Below, piece by piece: positions 44,226 through 54,786 of a DNA stretch of 64,000 nucleotides. Within the stretch, counting starts at the first letter, position 1. Each line of letters begins with the position of its first letter. The translations under genes and the position numbers were made by a program. The stretch covers positions 19,941,508 through 20,005,507 of the forward strand of contig NC_051089.1 of assembly GCF_901709675.1 (NCBI RefSeq). The letters are read 5' to 3'. The stretch comes from Syngnathus acus (Eukaryota; Chordata; Actinopteri; Syngnathiformes; Syngnathidae). Under the pieces are notes generated by a model that worked only from the letters and a program-made list of their open reading frames with translations, was not told the DNA's origin and did no database searches.

Positions 44226-44530
44226 ATGACGCCGGGAGGCCCTCCGATGGCGGCCGCGTGTCCGGCGTTGCGGCAGCGAAGTCCGATGACTCTCGCAGCC
44301 GATGGCGCCGGGAGGCACTCCGATGGCGGCCGCGTGTCCGGCGTCGCGGCAGCGAAGTCCGATGACTCTCGCAGCCGATGGCGCCGGGAGGCACTCCGAT
44401 GGCGGCCGCGTGTCCGGCGTCGCGGCAGCGAAGTCCGATGACTCTCGCAGCCGATGGCGCTGGGAGGAACTCCGATGGCGGCCGCGTGTCCGTCATCGCG
44501 GCAGCGAAGTCCGATGGCGACAGCGGAGCC
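44226..44530. repeat. 76-bp tandem repeat
   Basis: Units near 44226, 44302, 44378 and 44454 repeat GGCACTCCGATGGCGGCCGC and CGAAGTCCGATGACTCTCGC almost exactly. Confidence 0.9.
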
Positions 44531-44996
44531 GATCGCGCTGGAACCTGCTCGGGCGATGGACGTGGATCGGGCGTCGCAGTGGGAGCTGATGGTAGAGGGA
44601 GGTCCAAGCGCTGGTCGCTGTAGTGGTCGGAGCATTCTGTCACGAACGGAGTGTAGAAATGGAGCAGGATGACCAAATGCAGCTTGGACCAGGGTTTATT
44701 GCAGCAAACTCAAAAGACAGGAACCAAACAACCTCGTGGCAGTGACACATGCATTGTCCACAATGCTCCGACATCGAGTGGCACACAAACAGAACTTAAA
44801 TACAACACAGTTAACAAGAGGCAGGTGAGTATGATCACACTGATCATGGGCACACAGTAGGGGAGGGGCGAGCACACAGACACAGAAACGATGACAACCT
44901 ATAGAGGCTTTGCAGTCACGTGATTTTATCACGTGATTTTGTGTTATGCCGCCATCTTGGCGGTCAACCGGTCAGCTCGTTCCTACGTGTTCGTAC

Positions 44997-45710
44997 AGCG
45001 ACAACCGCATAGTGAAGTTTGCTGACGACACGACTCTGGTGGGTCTCATCACCAAGGGCGACGAGACTCAGTCCAGGTTGGAGGTTGACCTTCTGACCGC
45101 GTGGTGCAGGGGCAACAACCTCCTGCGGAACGTCAACAAGACCAAGGAGATTGTTGTTGACTTCCGGAAGGGTCGCACCCAACACCTGCCGCTGACCATC
45201 GACGGTGCTGTGGTGGAGAGAGTGAGCAGCACCAGATTCCTGGGGGTGCACATCAGTGAGGACCTCTCCTGGTCCGCCAACACCGCATCACTGGCAAAGA
45301 AAGCTCAGCGCTGCCTGTACTTCCTGCGGAAACTCAGGCGAGCAAGTGCTCCTCCGGCCGTCATGGCTACATTCTACCGTGGCACCATTGAGAGCGTCCT
45401 CTCCAGTCGTATCGCTGTCTGGGGTGGTAGCTGCACTGAATACAACATGAAGGCCCTGCAGCGCATAGTGAACACGGCTGGGAAGATTATTGGTGCTTCA
45501 CTCCCCTCCCTGAAGGACATTTACACCTCCCATCTCACCCGCAAGGCGACCACGATTGTGAGTGATGTGAGTCACCCCGCTCACCCTTTGTTCGATCTTC
45601 TGCCCTCTGGGAAGAGGTACAGGAGCCTGCACTCCCGCACCACCAGACTCACAAACAGCTTCATTCTCCAGGGTGTTAGGATCCTGAACTCTCTCCCCCC
45701 TTCTGCGTAG
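44997..45710 (+). pseudogene. LINE RT C-terminal half
   Basis: Opens [17 protein letters not shown] and continues to the stop at 45710 through [12 protein letters not shown] and LLPSGKRYRSLHSRTTRL. Everything N-terminal of the catalytic FADD block is missing. The frame has no stop. Confidence 0.85.
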
Positions 45711-45925
45711 CGTCCTGTACTTTTGCGCTATATTCTGACTGTCTGCTGTATGCACACTTGCTCCATTTTTGCTCCTCTTATTTATTGTGTTATTTGTTTA
45801 TTTATTATTTGTTCATCACTCTTATTTATTCATTGTTTGTGCCTTCTTGTTTTTATTTTTTTGTGTTGTTTACTTGTTTGTATATTGTCACCGTGGGATA
45901 GTGGGAACGTTATTTCGATTTCTTT

Positions 45926-46237
45926 GTTAAAGTTAAAGTTAAAGTCCCAATGATCGTCACACACACATCTGGGTGTGGCGAAATTTGTCCTCTGCATTTA
46001 ACCCATCCCCGTGTGATCTTAATCCATCCCCTGGGGGAGAGGGGAGCAGTGAGCAGCAGCGGTGCCGCGCTCGGGAATCATTTGGTGATCTAACCCCCCA
46101 ATTCCAACTCTTAATGCTGAGTGCCAAGCAGGGAGGCAATGGGTCCCATTTTTATAGTCTTTGGTATGACTCGGCTGGGGTTTGAACCCACAACCTTCCA
46201 GTCTCAGGGCGGACACTCTACCACTAGGCCAATGAGC
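45926..46237 (-). mobile_element. tRNA-derived SINE (CTTTAA family), inverted
   Basis: The minus strand starts at about 46237 with the A box (TTGGCCTAGTGG, 46220-46231) and the B box GGTTTCAAACCC-like near 46185. It ends in (CTTTAA)n at 45926-45944. The LINE 3' UTR sequence is continuous across it when compared with 41930-41990. Confidence 0.9.
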
Positions 46238-46334
46238 TGGTGTCTTGTCTTGTGTGTCTTGGCATGTGAAGAAATTGACAATAAAGCAGACTTTGACTTT
46301 GACTTTGACAGAGAGCTGATGACACCAAGATCAA

Positions 46335-48147
46335 AGCGATTGTCGACATGCCAACCCCAGACGACAAACAAAGTCTCCAACGCCTGCTGGGAATGACAAA
46401 ATTCCTGGCGCAGTACAGTACTCACTCACAGCACCCCTCAGACAGCTGCTAAAGAACGATGTAGCATGGCAGTGATGCCCACACCACAGCGCAGCACTAC
46501 AGACGCTGAAATCTACCCTCACACAAGCGCCTGTGCTGAGGTACTACGATCACAAGCAGCTGCTGACTCTACAAGCAGATTCCTCAAATGATGGACTGGG
46601 AGCCTGTCTGCTGCAGGATGGCCACCCGGTGTGCTATGCATCAAGAGCGCTCACGGACACCGAAAGAATATATGCACAAATCGAGAAAGAGTTACTTGCC
46701 ATAGTGTTTGCTGCTAAAAGATTTCACCAGTATGTCTACGGCAGAACAGTAACAGTGCAGTCTGATCACAAACCTTTGGAGGTCATCATGTGCAAACCAC
46801 TGAGCAAAGCACCAGCACGGCTGCAAGGAATGCTTCTACAACTGCAGAGGTATGATTTAAATGTGACATACACACCAGGCAATCATATGTACATCGCGGA
46901 CACGCTCTCACGCACCACTGCGAGCAATGACAGTGACAATCTCAATGAGAACCCTTGTGACGAGAGAGTTGTGTACGCCTTGGAAGACACAGATGCACTG
47001 AGTGAGGAAACACTTGGCCAACTGAAAACAGCAACGGCAGCAGATGGCGTGTTACAAGCTGTATGTGATAAACACTTGAAAGGCTGGCCCATGAAAAAGA
47101 AAAGTCTGGACAGTAAACTACACAGTTACTGGCCAATGAAGGACAATATCAGCATAGTGAATGACATTGTAATGGTCGGAGACAAAATCATAATACCCGA
47201 GAGCTTCAGGAGAGTAATTTTGGAGAAGCTGCACCTTGCACACCAAGGCGTGCAGCGTACTAAAGTTAAAGCAAGAAAAGTCCTTTACTGGCCTGGCATG
47301 GCACAAGACATAGAGACAATGGTGGAAAAATGTGTGCAGCCCAAACACCAGGCTGAGCCACTCATTCCACACCAGGTTCCTGAACTGCCATGGATGAAAG
47401 TTGGAGCTGACATCTTCGAGCTGCATGGTCAGTCGTACCTGTTGTTGGTAGATTACCTGACAAAATATCCAGAAGTGCTCAACCTGACTGATAAAACAGC
47501 TCGCACAGTGATTCAAGATGAAGTCTGTCTTTGCCAGACATGGGACTCCTAAGGAGATAGTGAGTGATCATGTCCCATTTGCCAGCTATGAGATGCAGTC
47601 ATTTGCAGCTTTGTGGGAGTTCAAGCTCACACACTCCAGCCTGGGTTTTCCCTCTTCAAATGGAATGGCAGAGCGGGCCATAAAGACAGTAAAACACACA
47701 CTGAAGAAAGCAGGGCAGACCGGCACTGACCCACATTTAGTGTTGCTGTCGCTGAGAAACACACCGGTGACAGGACTGAACATGACACCTGCACAAATGT
47801 TGATGGGTAGAGTCCTGCGCAGCACACTCCCATGTTCCAGTGCTGTGCTGAAACAGTCAGCCCCACAGCATATACTCAAAAGGTTGCAGGACTTGCAGTC
47901 CCGACAAAAGCAACACTACGACCACCGTGCAAAGCTACTGCCAGTGTTGACCCCAGGAGACACGTTACACATGCAGACACAACGTGGCTGGGAGCCTGCG
48001 GTTGTCATCAGGCTGCGAGATGAACCACGCTCCTACACTGTACAGACACCGGCAGGGAGGACACAAAGGAGGAACAGGCGACATCTGAGAAAGATACTCC
48101 CAAGCCTGTTCAGAGACTCTCATCCTGATGAACATTTGGACTCTTGA
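46335..48147 (+). pseudogene. Gypsy pol relic: RT end, RNase H, integrase
   Basis: RNase H (about 46530-46920): LQADSSNDGLGACLLQ, ALTDTERIYAQIEKELLA and DHKPLEV. Integrase: the zinc-binding H..H..C pattern (HLAHQGVQRTK to VEKC), whose fourth ligand is gone because the expected CxxC reads C-V-Q-P. The core acidic residues are in VGADIFE, VSDHVPF and GMAERAIKT. A C-terminal YDHRAKLLP/PGDTLHMQ region ends at 48147. The frame breaks between 46430 and 46480 and at 47515-47518 (one extra base before ATGAAGTC). The DNG of the usual SDNGPxF motif is changed to DHV. It would have copied and integrated the element; it is dead. Confidence 0.85.
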
Positions 48148-48603
48148 GTTTCAACATTCTCAGACTACTACAACAGTGGACTCACCACCACTGGACCCGG
48201 TACCACACAACCCTTGTCCTGTGTCTGTGGACAGCACACCCACATGCTATACCAGGAGTGGCAGAGCAGTGAGGCGCCCTGCCAGGTACACTGATTGACA
48301 TAAAGTGATGTTATTACTCAGTGTTAAAAAAAAAAAAAAGATGGGGAAAATAAAGGGTGGATGATTTGTGTTTATCTTGAAATGTTATAAAATGTTATAG
48401 GTTCGAAGAGAAAGAAAAAAGGAAAGGTCAACATGATTCGCCAAACAATAAGCTTAACAGAAAAGATTGTTGAAAGCCATTTGGTTTATTGAAACATGCT
48501 TTGTTTATAATTGAAACATGCACATTGAAATTTTGATCAGTGTTGATACCAAAGAGTTAAGGTAACTGATAGATAAGCTACTTCTCAGTTGGAAAAGAGG
48601 GAT

Positions 48604-48816
48604 GTGGTAGATTGCATCGAGCACTCAGTGCTCGACTGTGTTTGTCTGTCAGTACTGGAGGTTCAGTGATTGTGTGGTCAGGCCTGTGTGTGAGGTGGGA
48701 GGGGCGAGTGAGCACCCAGTAAAGATCGGCTCGTACTGCATCCTTGCCTCCGTGTGTTATTGTTTAAGCAATCAATAAGCAACCTACTATAAGCAACAAC
48801 ACTACAATAGTTCATC
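48604..48816 (+). repeat. Gypsy 3' LTR
   Basis: 213 bp starting TGTGGTAGATTGCATC directly after the purine tract and ending AACACTACA. No second LTR is present in the window. Confidence 0.6.
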
Positions 48817-48837
48817 AGAGCATAAAGCTACAACACC

Positions 48838-49060
48838 TGTTAAGTTGTGTTTGTGTACTCAGATGCAGTGATCGGTTTGACATTGAGGGGCGCAAGTGCG
48901 CCGTACAGAGTTGAGAGTGTGTTGAAAAAGAACCTTCGAGAGAGCGTATGTATATAGTTCCTAATAAAAAGCGGCTAAGAAGAGCCTGAGAGAAAAGCTG
49001 TTTTTGTCTCCAACGCTCTTTCTTCGAGTCACACGCAGTACAACGGCGCGAAGCTCAACA
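48838..49060 (+). repeat. Possible solo LTR
   Basis: Bounded by TGTTAAGTTGTG and GAAGCTCAACA. It contains CCTAATAAAAAGC (polyadenylation-like) about 100 bp before its end. The flanking bases (ACACC and CCCCT) do not make a clean TSD. The family is unknown. Confidence 0.4.
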
Positions 49061-49223
49061 CCCCTCGGGGTTAATATAGTGTGTTAATTCTGAAGGTGGA
49101 CACTTTGCATTGCCTTGCAGGTAAAACCATACTTCTCAGTGTTCTCTCTAATTTTTCAAGTGTCCGTGCAAACATACAAGCTGCCTGTGCACACTGTGGA
49201 CCACTGAGTGCAACACCAGATTA

Positions 49224-49270
<47 letters not shown>
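49224..49270. repeat. (AATC)n microsatellite
   Basis: Eleven to twelve ATCA units exactly at the 5' junction of the Rex1-like LINE. Confidence 0.9.
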
Positions 49271-49271
<1 letters not shown>

Positions 49272-50665
49272 TGCTCATGTGCTTCACGGAGACATGGCTG
49301 AACGATCTCTCGCCCGACTCACACTTCTCCCTGGACGGATTTCAAGTGGTGCGGGCTGACAGGAGAGCTACGGAGAGCGGTAAGAGGAGAGGAGGGCGAC
49401 TCGCTGTGTTTGAGAACGATAGATGGTGCCATCCCGGACACGTCAGTGTTAAAGAGCAGCTTTGCTCCAGTGACTTGGAGCTGTTGGTGGTTAGCATGCG
49501 ACCATACTACCTGCCGAGGGAGTTTTCACATGTTGTTGCTATAACTGTGTACATCCCTCCCTCAGCTGTCGCTGCTACCGCTATGAACCTGATCCACTCT
49601 ATCATTTCTAAGCTTCAAACTCAGCATCCCCAATCCCTCCTCCTCATCTCAGGGGACTTCAATCATGCTTCCCTGGCCTCTTCCCTCCCCACCTTTACGC
49701 AATTTGTCAATTGCCACACCAGAAACAATAGAACTTTGGACCTGTTGTATGCTAATGTCAAGGATGCATACACCTCATCCCCCCCTCCCCCCACTTGGTC
49801 GCTCGGATCACAACCTCGTCCATCTGGTCGCAGACTACACCCCGGTGGTGAAACAGCGTCCACCTGAGAGGAGGCCTGTGATGTTGTGGTCTGAGGAATC
49901 TACTGCCAGGCTCAGAGACTGCTTTGAGAATACAGACTGGGAAGCTCTCTGTAGCCCCCATGGCAGTGACATCGACAGCGTGACCCACTGCATTACGGAC
50001 TACATTAATTTCTGTGTGGAGACCACTGTGCCCTCCAAGTTGGGCCGGTGTTTTCCCAACAACAAACCCTGGGTGTCCTCCGAGATAAAGGCTCTGCTTA
50101 ATGAGAAGAAGAGAGCCTTTGGTTCGGGGGATGTGGTGGAGCTGCGTAGAGTCCAGAAGGAACTCTGGCTGAAGATCAGGATAGGGAAGGAGAACTACGG
50201 GAGGAGGCTGGAGAAGCAAATGGAGCTTAACAACGCCAGGAACATCTGGAGGGGTCTGCAATCCATCTCGGGCCATGGTAAATGGGTTGATCGGAAACCA
50301 GCTGATGGGGACAAGGACTGGGCGGATGAACACAATCTGTTCTTCAACAGATTTGATTCCGCCTCCCCCCCGCCCCTTCACCCCTCTCCTTCCCCGGCCT
50401 GCTCCCCCCCGCCGCACCTCAGCCTGCCACCTTCAACACTCCAGCCCCCCCGCCAGCTCACCAACCCCCTCTCACCCCCCTGAAGTCACTCTTCAGTCTT
50501 CACTCCATCACCCCAGTCTTCCAACACCCCCTCTCCTTTACAGTTCTTCAGGTGAGGAGTCACCTCAGAAAGCTCAAGGCAGGGAAGGCCCCAGCCCAGA
50601 CGGCATCTATCCGAGACTGCTCAGGGACTGTGCAGACCAGCTGAGTGGCATGGTCATGTACCTGT

Positions 50666-51041
50666 TGTCAGGAACAGAGACAGGGCGACCAAATGCAGCA
50701 CCATCCTTTATTGAAAAGGGAGAAAGGGGAAGTAGAACGCTGGACTCGCGACCTGGCTGGTGTGGCTGTGTAGAAGAGCGCAGCGTGTAGTTGTGGTCGG
50801 GGCGAGCAAGTAGTCGGCAGGCGGCGATCGGAGCGTGGTCGGTCAGTTTACGGATGCGGTTGGCAACAGAGAAAAAGGCACAGGCTGATAGGCATAAGCA
50901 CAGAGAGCGAATGGGTACCATACAGGAACGAACTGACAAAGGAGTGACTGGATGACAGGGTTTAAATAGAGAGACTGACAGGTGTGGGTGATTCAGCTGA
51001 TTGGGGCGTGGCCGAGTGTCAGGTGACGCAGGAGCATGACA
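50666..51041 (-). repeat. Solo LTR inside the Rex1-like LINE
   Basis: 376 bp, TGTCAGGAACAGAG to GGAGCATGACA, with a perfect 5-bp TSD CCTGT (50661-50665, 51042-51046). Removing it restores the LINE reading frame. On the minus strand it has a TATTTAAA box and AATAAA and ends GGTCGCCCTGTCTC...TGACA, like the LTRs at 12850-14451 and 42936-44903, so it is probably a related Gypsy-like family. Confidence 0.85.
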
Positions 51042-51962
51042 CCTGTTCAACCTGTGCCTGAACAAAGTTCCAGCCCTGTGGAAGATCTCCTGCATGGTCC
51101 CCGTACCGAAGGTGCCGCTCCCCAAGGAGCCTAACCACTTCAGGCCTATTGCCTTGACTTCCCACCTGATGAAGACTATGGAGAGGTTCATCCTGGGTCA
51201 CCTGCGTTCACTGGTGGGAACCCAGCTGGACCCCCTGCAGTTTGCTTACCGGCCTGACGTCATATGATGGCGCCGTGGATGGCAGCCACGGTGAGTCGCT
51301 CTCTGTTTCTTTGTCTTATTTTGTGTGTTTTCTGTGTCCTCTGCTGTCCATCCCGGATCACTTTTACCAGAGAAGCGCTGTTAAAAATCGGACAGTCTTC
51401 TTCTGGTATTTTCTCTCCTGTTCTCTCTGATTCAGACTGTTTGTTGGAGATTCTAGCCGGAGCGACGGTGCTATACAAGCTAGCGCAACGACGGCGGCGC
51501 GGAAAATGAGCCGGAGCCCTCGTAAAGCTGAGGCAGAGAGGGTTCCGTTCTGCCCTACCGTCAATTCATCTGGCGAATGTCTGCTCCCTGGCGAACAAGA
51601 TGGACGAACTGCTGCTCCTCACTTCAAGGAACACGGACTTCAGCAGATCCGCCGCGCTGTGCTTTGTTGAAACGTGGCTCAGCGAACGAACCCCCCACCA
51701 CGCCGTGGAGCTAGCGGGGTTTCGGCTCACGCGTGCAGATCGCAGCGCGGAGCTCTCCGGAAAATCAAAGGGAGGTGGTCTCTGTTTCTACATTAATGAA
51801 CGTTGGTGTACTGATGTCACGGTGTTGAAAGAGTTTTGCAGCCCTCTCCTAGAAACACTTCTCATAAACTGCCGGCCGTTCTATTCACCACGGGAGTTCT
51901 CCTCGATCGTCATGGCGGCTGTTTACATTCCACCACACGCACGTGCGAGTGAAGCTACGCAG

Positions 51963-52140
51963 ATCAGAGTCAGAGTCAGCTTTATTGTCAATTCCTTCAT
52001 GCCAAGACACACAAAGGAATCGAAATTTCGTTTCCCCTATCCCACGGTGACGAGACACAGTACACGATTAACATACAAGTAAACAACGGGGGAGAGAGTT
52101 CAGGACCCCAACAGCCTGGAGATCACAAACTTCGCCAGTG
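51963..52140 (-). mobile_element. Antisense L2-like LINE 3' end
   Basis: GTCAGCTTTATTGTCAATTCC, AAGACACACAAAGGAATCG and CCCACGGTGACGAGACA are the reverse complement of the 3' UTR at about 41890-42005. The insertion interrupts the endonuclease frame of the L2-like LINE. The sequence TCAGAGTCAGAGTCAG at the left is the reversed (CTGACT)-type tail. Confidence 0.85.
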
Positions 52141-53892
52141 GCGAGCAGGTAACAGACATGGAGAAACCTCTACCAAATTCACTAATCATTGTTCTGGCTG
52201 ATCTTAACAGGGCGAACCTCGCACACGAACTCCCCAGATACAGACAGCACGTAACGTGTCCCACCAGAGGGGCACAGACTCTGGACCACTGCTACACCGT
52301 GATTAAGGATGCATACCACTCTGCGGCTCGTGCAGCTTTAGGACTCTCGGACCACTGTCTAGTTCATCTGATCCCGGCCTACAGGCAGAAACTAAAAACT
52401 TCTAAGCCTGTGGTGAAGACTGTGAGGAAGTGGACAGTGGAGTCAAGGCAGGACCTCCAAGCCTGCTTTGACTGCACCGATTGGGGAGTTTTCGAAGCTG
52501 CAACTTCAGACTTGCATGAAGTCACTGACACTGTCACATCATGCATCAGTTTTTGTGAGGATCTGTGTGTGCAGACTAAGACCTTCTGCACGTACAACAA
52601 CGACAAACCTTGGTTTACACTGAACCTCAGGAGGCTCCGCAAAGTCAAGGAGGAGGCCTACAGGAGCGGCGACCGCGACCTGTTCAAGCAGATCAGAAAC
52701 ACACTGAACCGAGAGGTCAGGAAAGCCAGGAGGTGTTACGGGGAGAACCTGAAGAGACACCTCTCTGCCAATCCTGATCCCTCAACAGTGTGGAAAGGTC
52801 TGCAGAGCATCACGGGCTTCAAGAAACGAACCCCCTGTCCTGTGGAGAGCCCAAGGCTTGCTAACCAGCTAAACAGGTTCTACTGCAGGTTTGATCGGTC
52901 CTCCCACACAACGGGACTTCCTGCAGCACAATCTACATACTCACCTCTCCCCACAACTGCTCTGTCCACACCTCTATCAACGTTGTCACCCACTCTCTCT
53001 CTTGCAGAGGCCGCGCCCGCACTCCAGATCCGCGAGGAGGAAGTGCGCCAGATGTTCCGGAGACAAAAGACCAGGAAGGCACCGGGCCCAGACGGCGTGT
53101 CACCTTCCTGCTTGAAAGTCTGCGCTGAGCAGCTGGCGCCCACCTTTGCACGGATCTTCAACCGTTCTCTGGAGCTGTGTGAGGTGCCCTCGTGCTTCAA
53201 GAGCTCCACCATCGTTCCAGTGGCCAAGAAGCCCGCCATCACAGGTTTGAATGACTATAGACCTGTCGCACTGACATCTGTGGTCATGAAATCTTTCGAG
53301 AGGTTAGTGCTGAACCACCTGAAGGATGTCACGGGCCCCCTGCTTGACCCCCTCCAGTTTGCCTACCGGGCAAACAGGTCGGTGGATGATGCGGTCAACA
53401 TGGGACTGCACTACATCCTGCACCACCTGGACTCCCCAGGAACGTACGCCAGGATCCTGTTCGTGGACTTCAGCTCGGCGTTCAACACCATCGCTCCTGA
53501 CATCCTCCAACAGAAGCTCATCCAGCTTGCGGTGCCTGCCTCCACCTGTCAGTGGATCACCAGCTTCCTGACCAACAGGAGACAGCGTGTGAGGCTGGGG
53601 GGCATCACATCTGACACCCGGACAACCAATACTGGAGCCCCTCAGGGGTGCGTTCTCTCCCCACTGCTCTTCTCTCTCTACACCAGGGGTGTCCAAACTA
53701 CGGCCCGCGGGCCAACTGCGGCCCCGGTCCAGTTTTTATTGGCCCGCAGCAAATTCTGAAAACATAATTGAATATGGCCCGCACAAGAAGCTTGAGCTCA
53801 ACTCTGTTGCACCTCTCAGTTTCAACACTAGATGGAGCCCGGCACACAAATGAAATCAAGCGAAGAAAAACTTTTACCGCGAGTCCCCAGAA

Positions 53893-54036
53893 ATGGCTGC
53901 ACCGAAGAAACGCAAAATAGCAAGTGAGTGTAGAATATTTCAAACACGTTGGGAAAATGAGTATTTCTTCAAAAAAAATCAACAGAAAGTGTGTCTGTTT
54001 GATTTGTAATGAAGATGTTGCTGTGATGAAAGAGTA
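53893..54036 (+). pseudogene. hAT transposase N-terminus (GTF2IRD2-like)
   Basis: Reads MAAPKKRKIASECRIFQTRW, then YFFKKNQQKVCLICNED and VAVMKEYNV: a BED-type finger start with its CxxC pair. One base is lost near 53925-53935, so it is frameshifted. It stops where the element switches to the other hAT family. Confidence 0.7.
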
Positions 54037-54257
54037 TAATGTCCGCGCATTTACTCCCGGGAGCCGTGTCAGAAAGCTCGGTGCACACTCACAAGTGCGT
54101 GTGCGTACTCAGTAGTACGTAGTAATTTCATCTATCAGTGCCGAATTTCGAGTGTAGGCTGTGACGTCAATATTCTCGTAATTCGCGCGCTGAGTTTTCA
54201 GATACAGTTTTACGCTAATGCCACCCACAAACCTTCCCCTGGAATCCTTCCATTAAA

Positions 54258-54497
54258 ATGAGTGGCCCGAAGAAAAGAAAGGTGGACACTGAGCGCCGAA
54301 TGTTAAAAAAGACTGGACAATTTGGCTCGACCTACTACGTGTGTGAGAAGACGTTCAGCCACATGAACGTCAACAAAGCCCGTCACAGATCTAGGTTAAC
54401 GGACCGACACCTCGGCTCTATCCTAAGAATTACCACAACAAATTTTACTCCAGACTATGATGCACTAGCAAAAAAGGGAAACCAACAATATTATTGA
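54258..54497 (+). pseudogene. Miniature hAT transposase, 79 aa
   Basis: MSGPKKRKVDTERRMLKK leads directly into TYYVCEKTFSHMNVNKARHR, RLTDRHLGSILRITTT and PDYDALAKK. It is an N-terminus fused to the C-terminal hAT dimerisation domain. The frame is open from ATG to stop. The copy at 30455-30658 has the same fusion with a shorter C-terminal part. Confidence 0.7.
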
Positions 54498-54786
54498 TTT
54501 CTTTATTACTTTATTTAGATGTATTCTTTCACTAATTCTTCAAGATGATGTATTTGGTCAGAATGTTTGCCGTTGGATGTGATTTCGCCTCATTGGATAA
54601 ACATATTTCATAAATCTGACCTGCAGGCGCTGAAGTGATGGAAAATGTTATTCATCATAACAGTGTCGTATTTAATAAGAATCACTGATAGTAGTTTTTT
54701 GGTGAAATATTTTTTTAATGCTGTTAATAAATGCATTTGTTTTCAAAAAGCTTTTTTTAATATCCATGCTTTAGTATCTACTAAAA

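Larger units (their letters stand above)
42936..44903 (-). mobile_element. Non-autonomous Gypsy-like LTR element with tandem-repeat interior, copy 2
   Basis: On the minus strand the 5' LTR is 44636-44903 (5' end lost) and the 3' LTR is 42936-43230 (295 bp, TGTCATGCC...TTCGTGACA). A polypurine tract GTGGGGGGGTTC (43231-43242) lies directly before the 3' LTR, as LTR-element priming requires. The interior has a 91-bp array (about 43380-43990) and a 76-bp array (about 44226-44530) and no gag or pol. Confidence 0.8.
44903..46312 (+). mobile_element. L2-like LINE (TTTGAC tail), internally deleted and SINE-interrupted
   Basis: Positions 44903-44996 look like a LINE 5' leader (CACGTGATTTT repeats, GCCGCCATCTTGGCGG). 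At 44997 the sequence switches directly into the RT just before FADD. The 3' UTR is interrupted by a SINE at 45926-46237 and resumes GTGTCTTGGCATGTGAAG to a (TTTGAC)n tail ending at 46312. It shares over 700 bp of coding similarity with 40385-42012. Confidence 0.75.
46313..48816 (+). mobile_element. Ty3/Gypsy retrotransposon remnant, 3' half
   Basis: It opens in the end of the RT (KIKAIVDMPTP, LLGMTKFLAQY), then RNase H, integrase, a polypurine tract (AAAAGAGGGA, 48594-48603) and an LTR. Its 5' half is absent; the left neighbour is the LINE tail at 46312. Confidence 0.85.

Noticed and set aside
43344-44676. Arg/Pro-rich frames of up to 229 codons in the second tandem-repeat element
   Set aside because: Same cause as in the first element: they follow the repeat units, not a gene.
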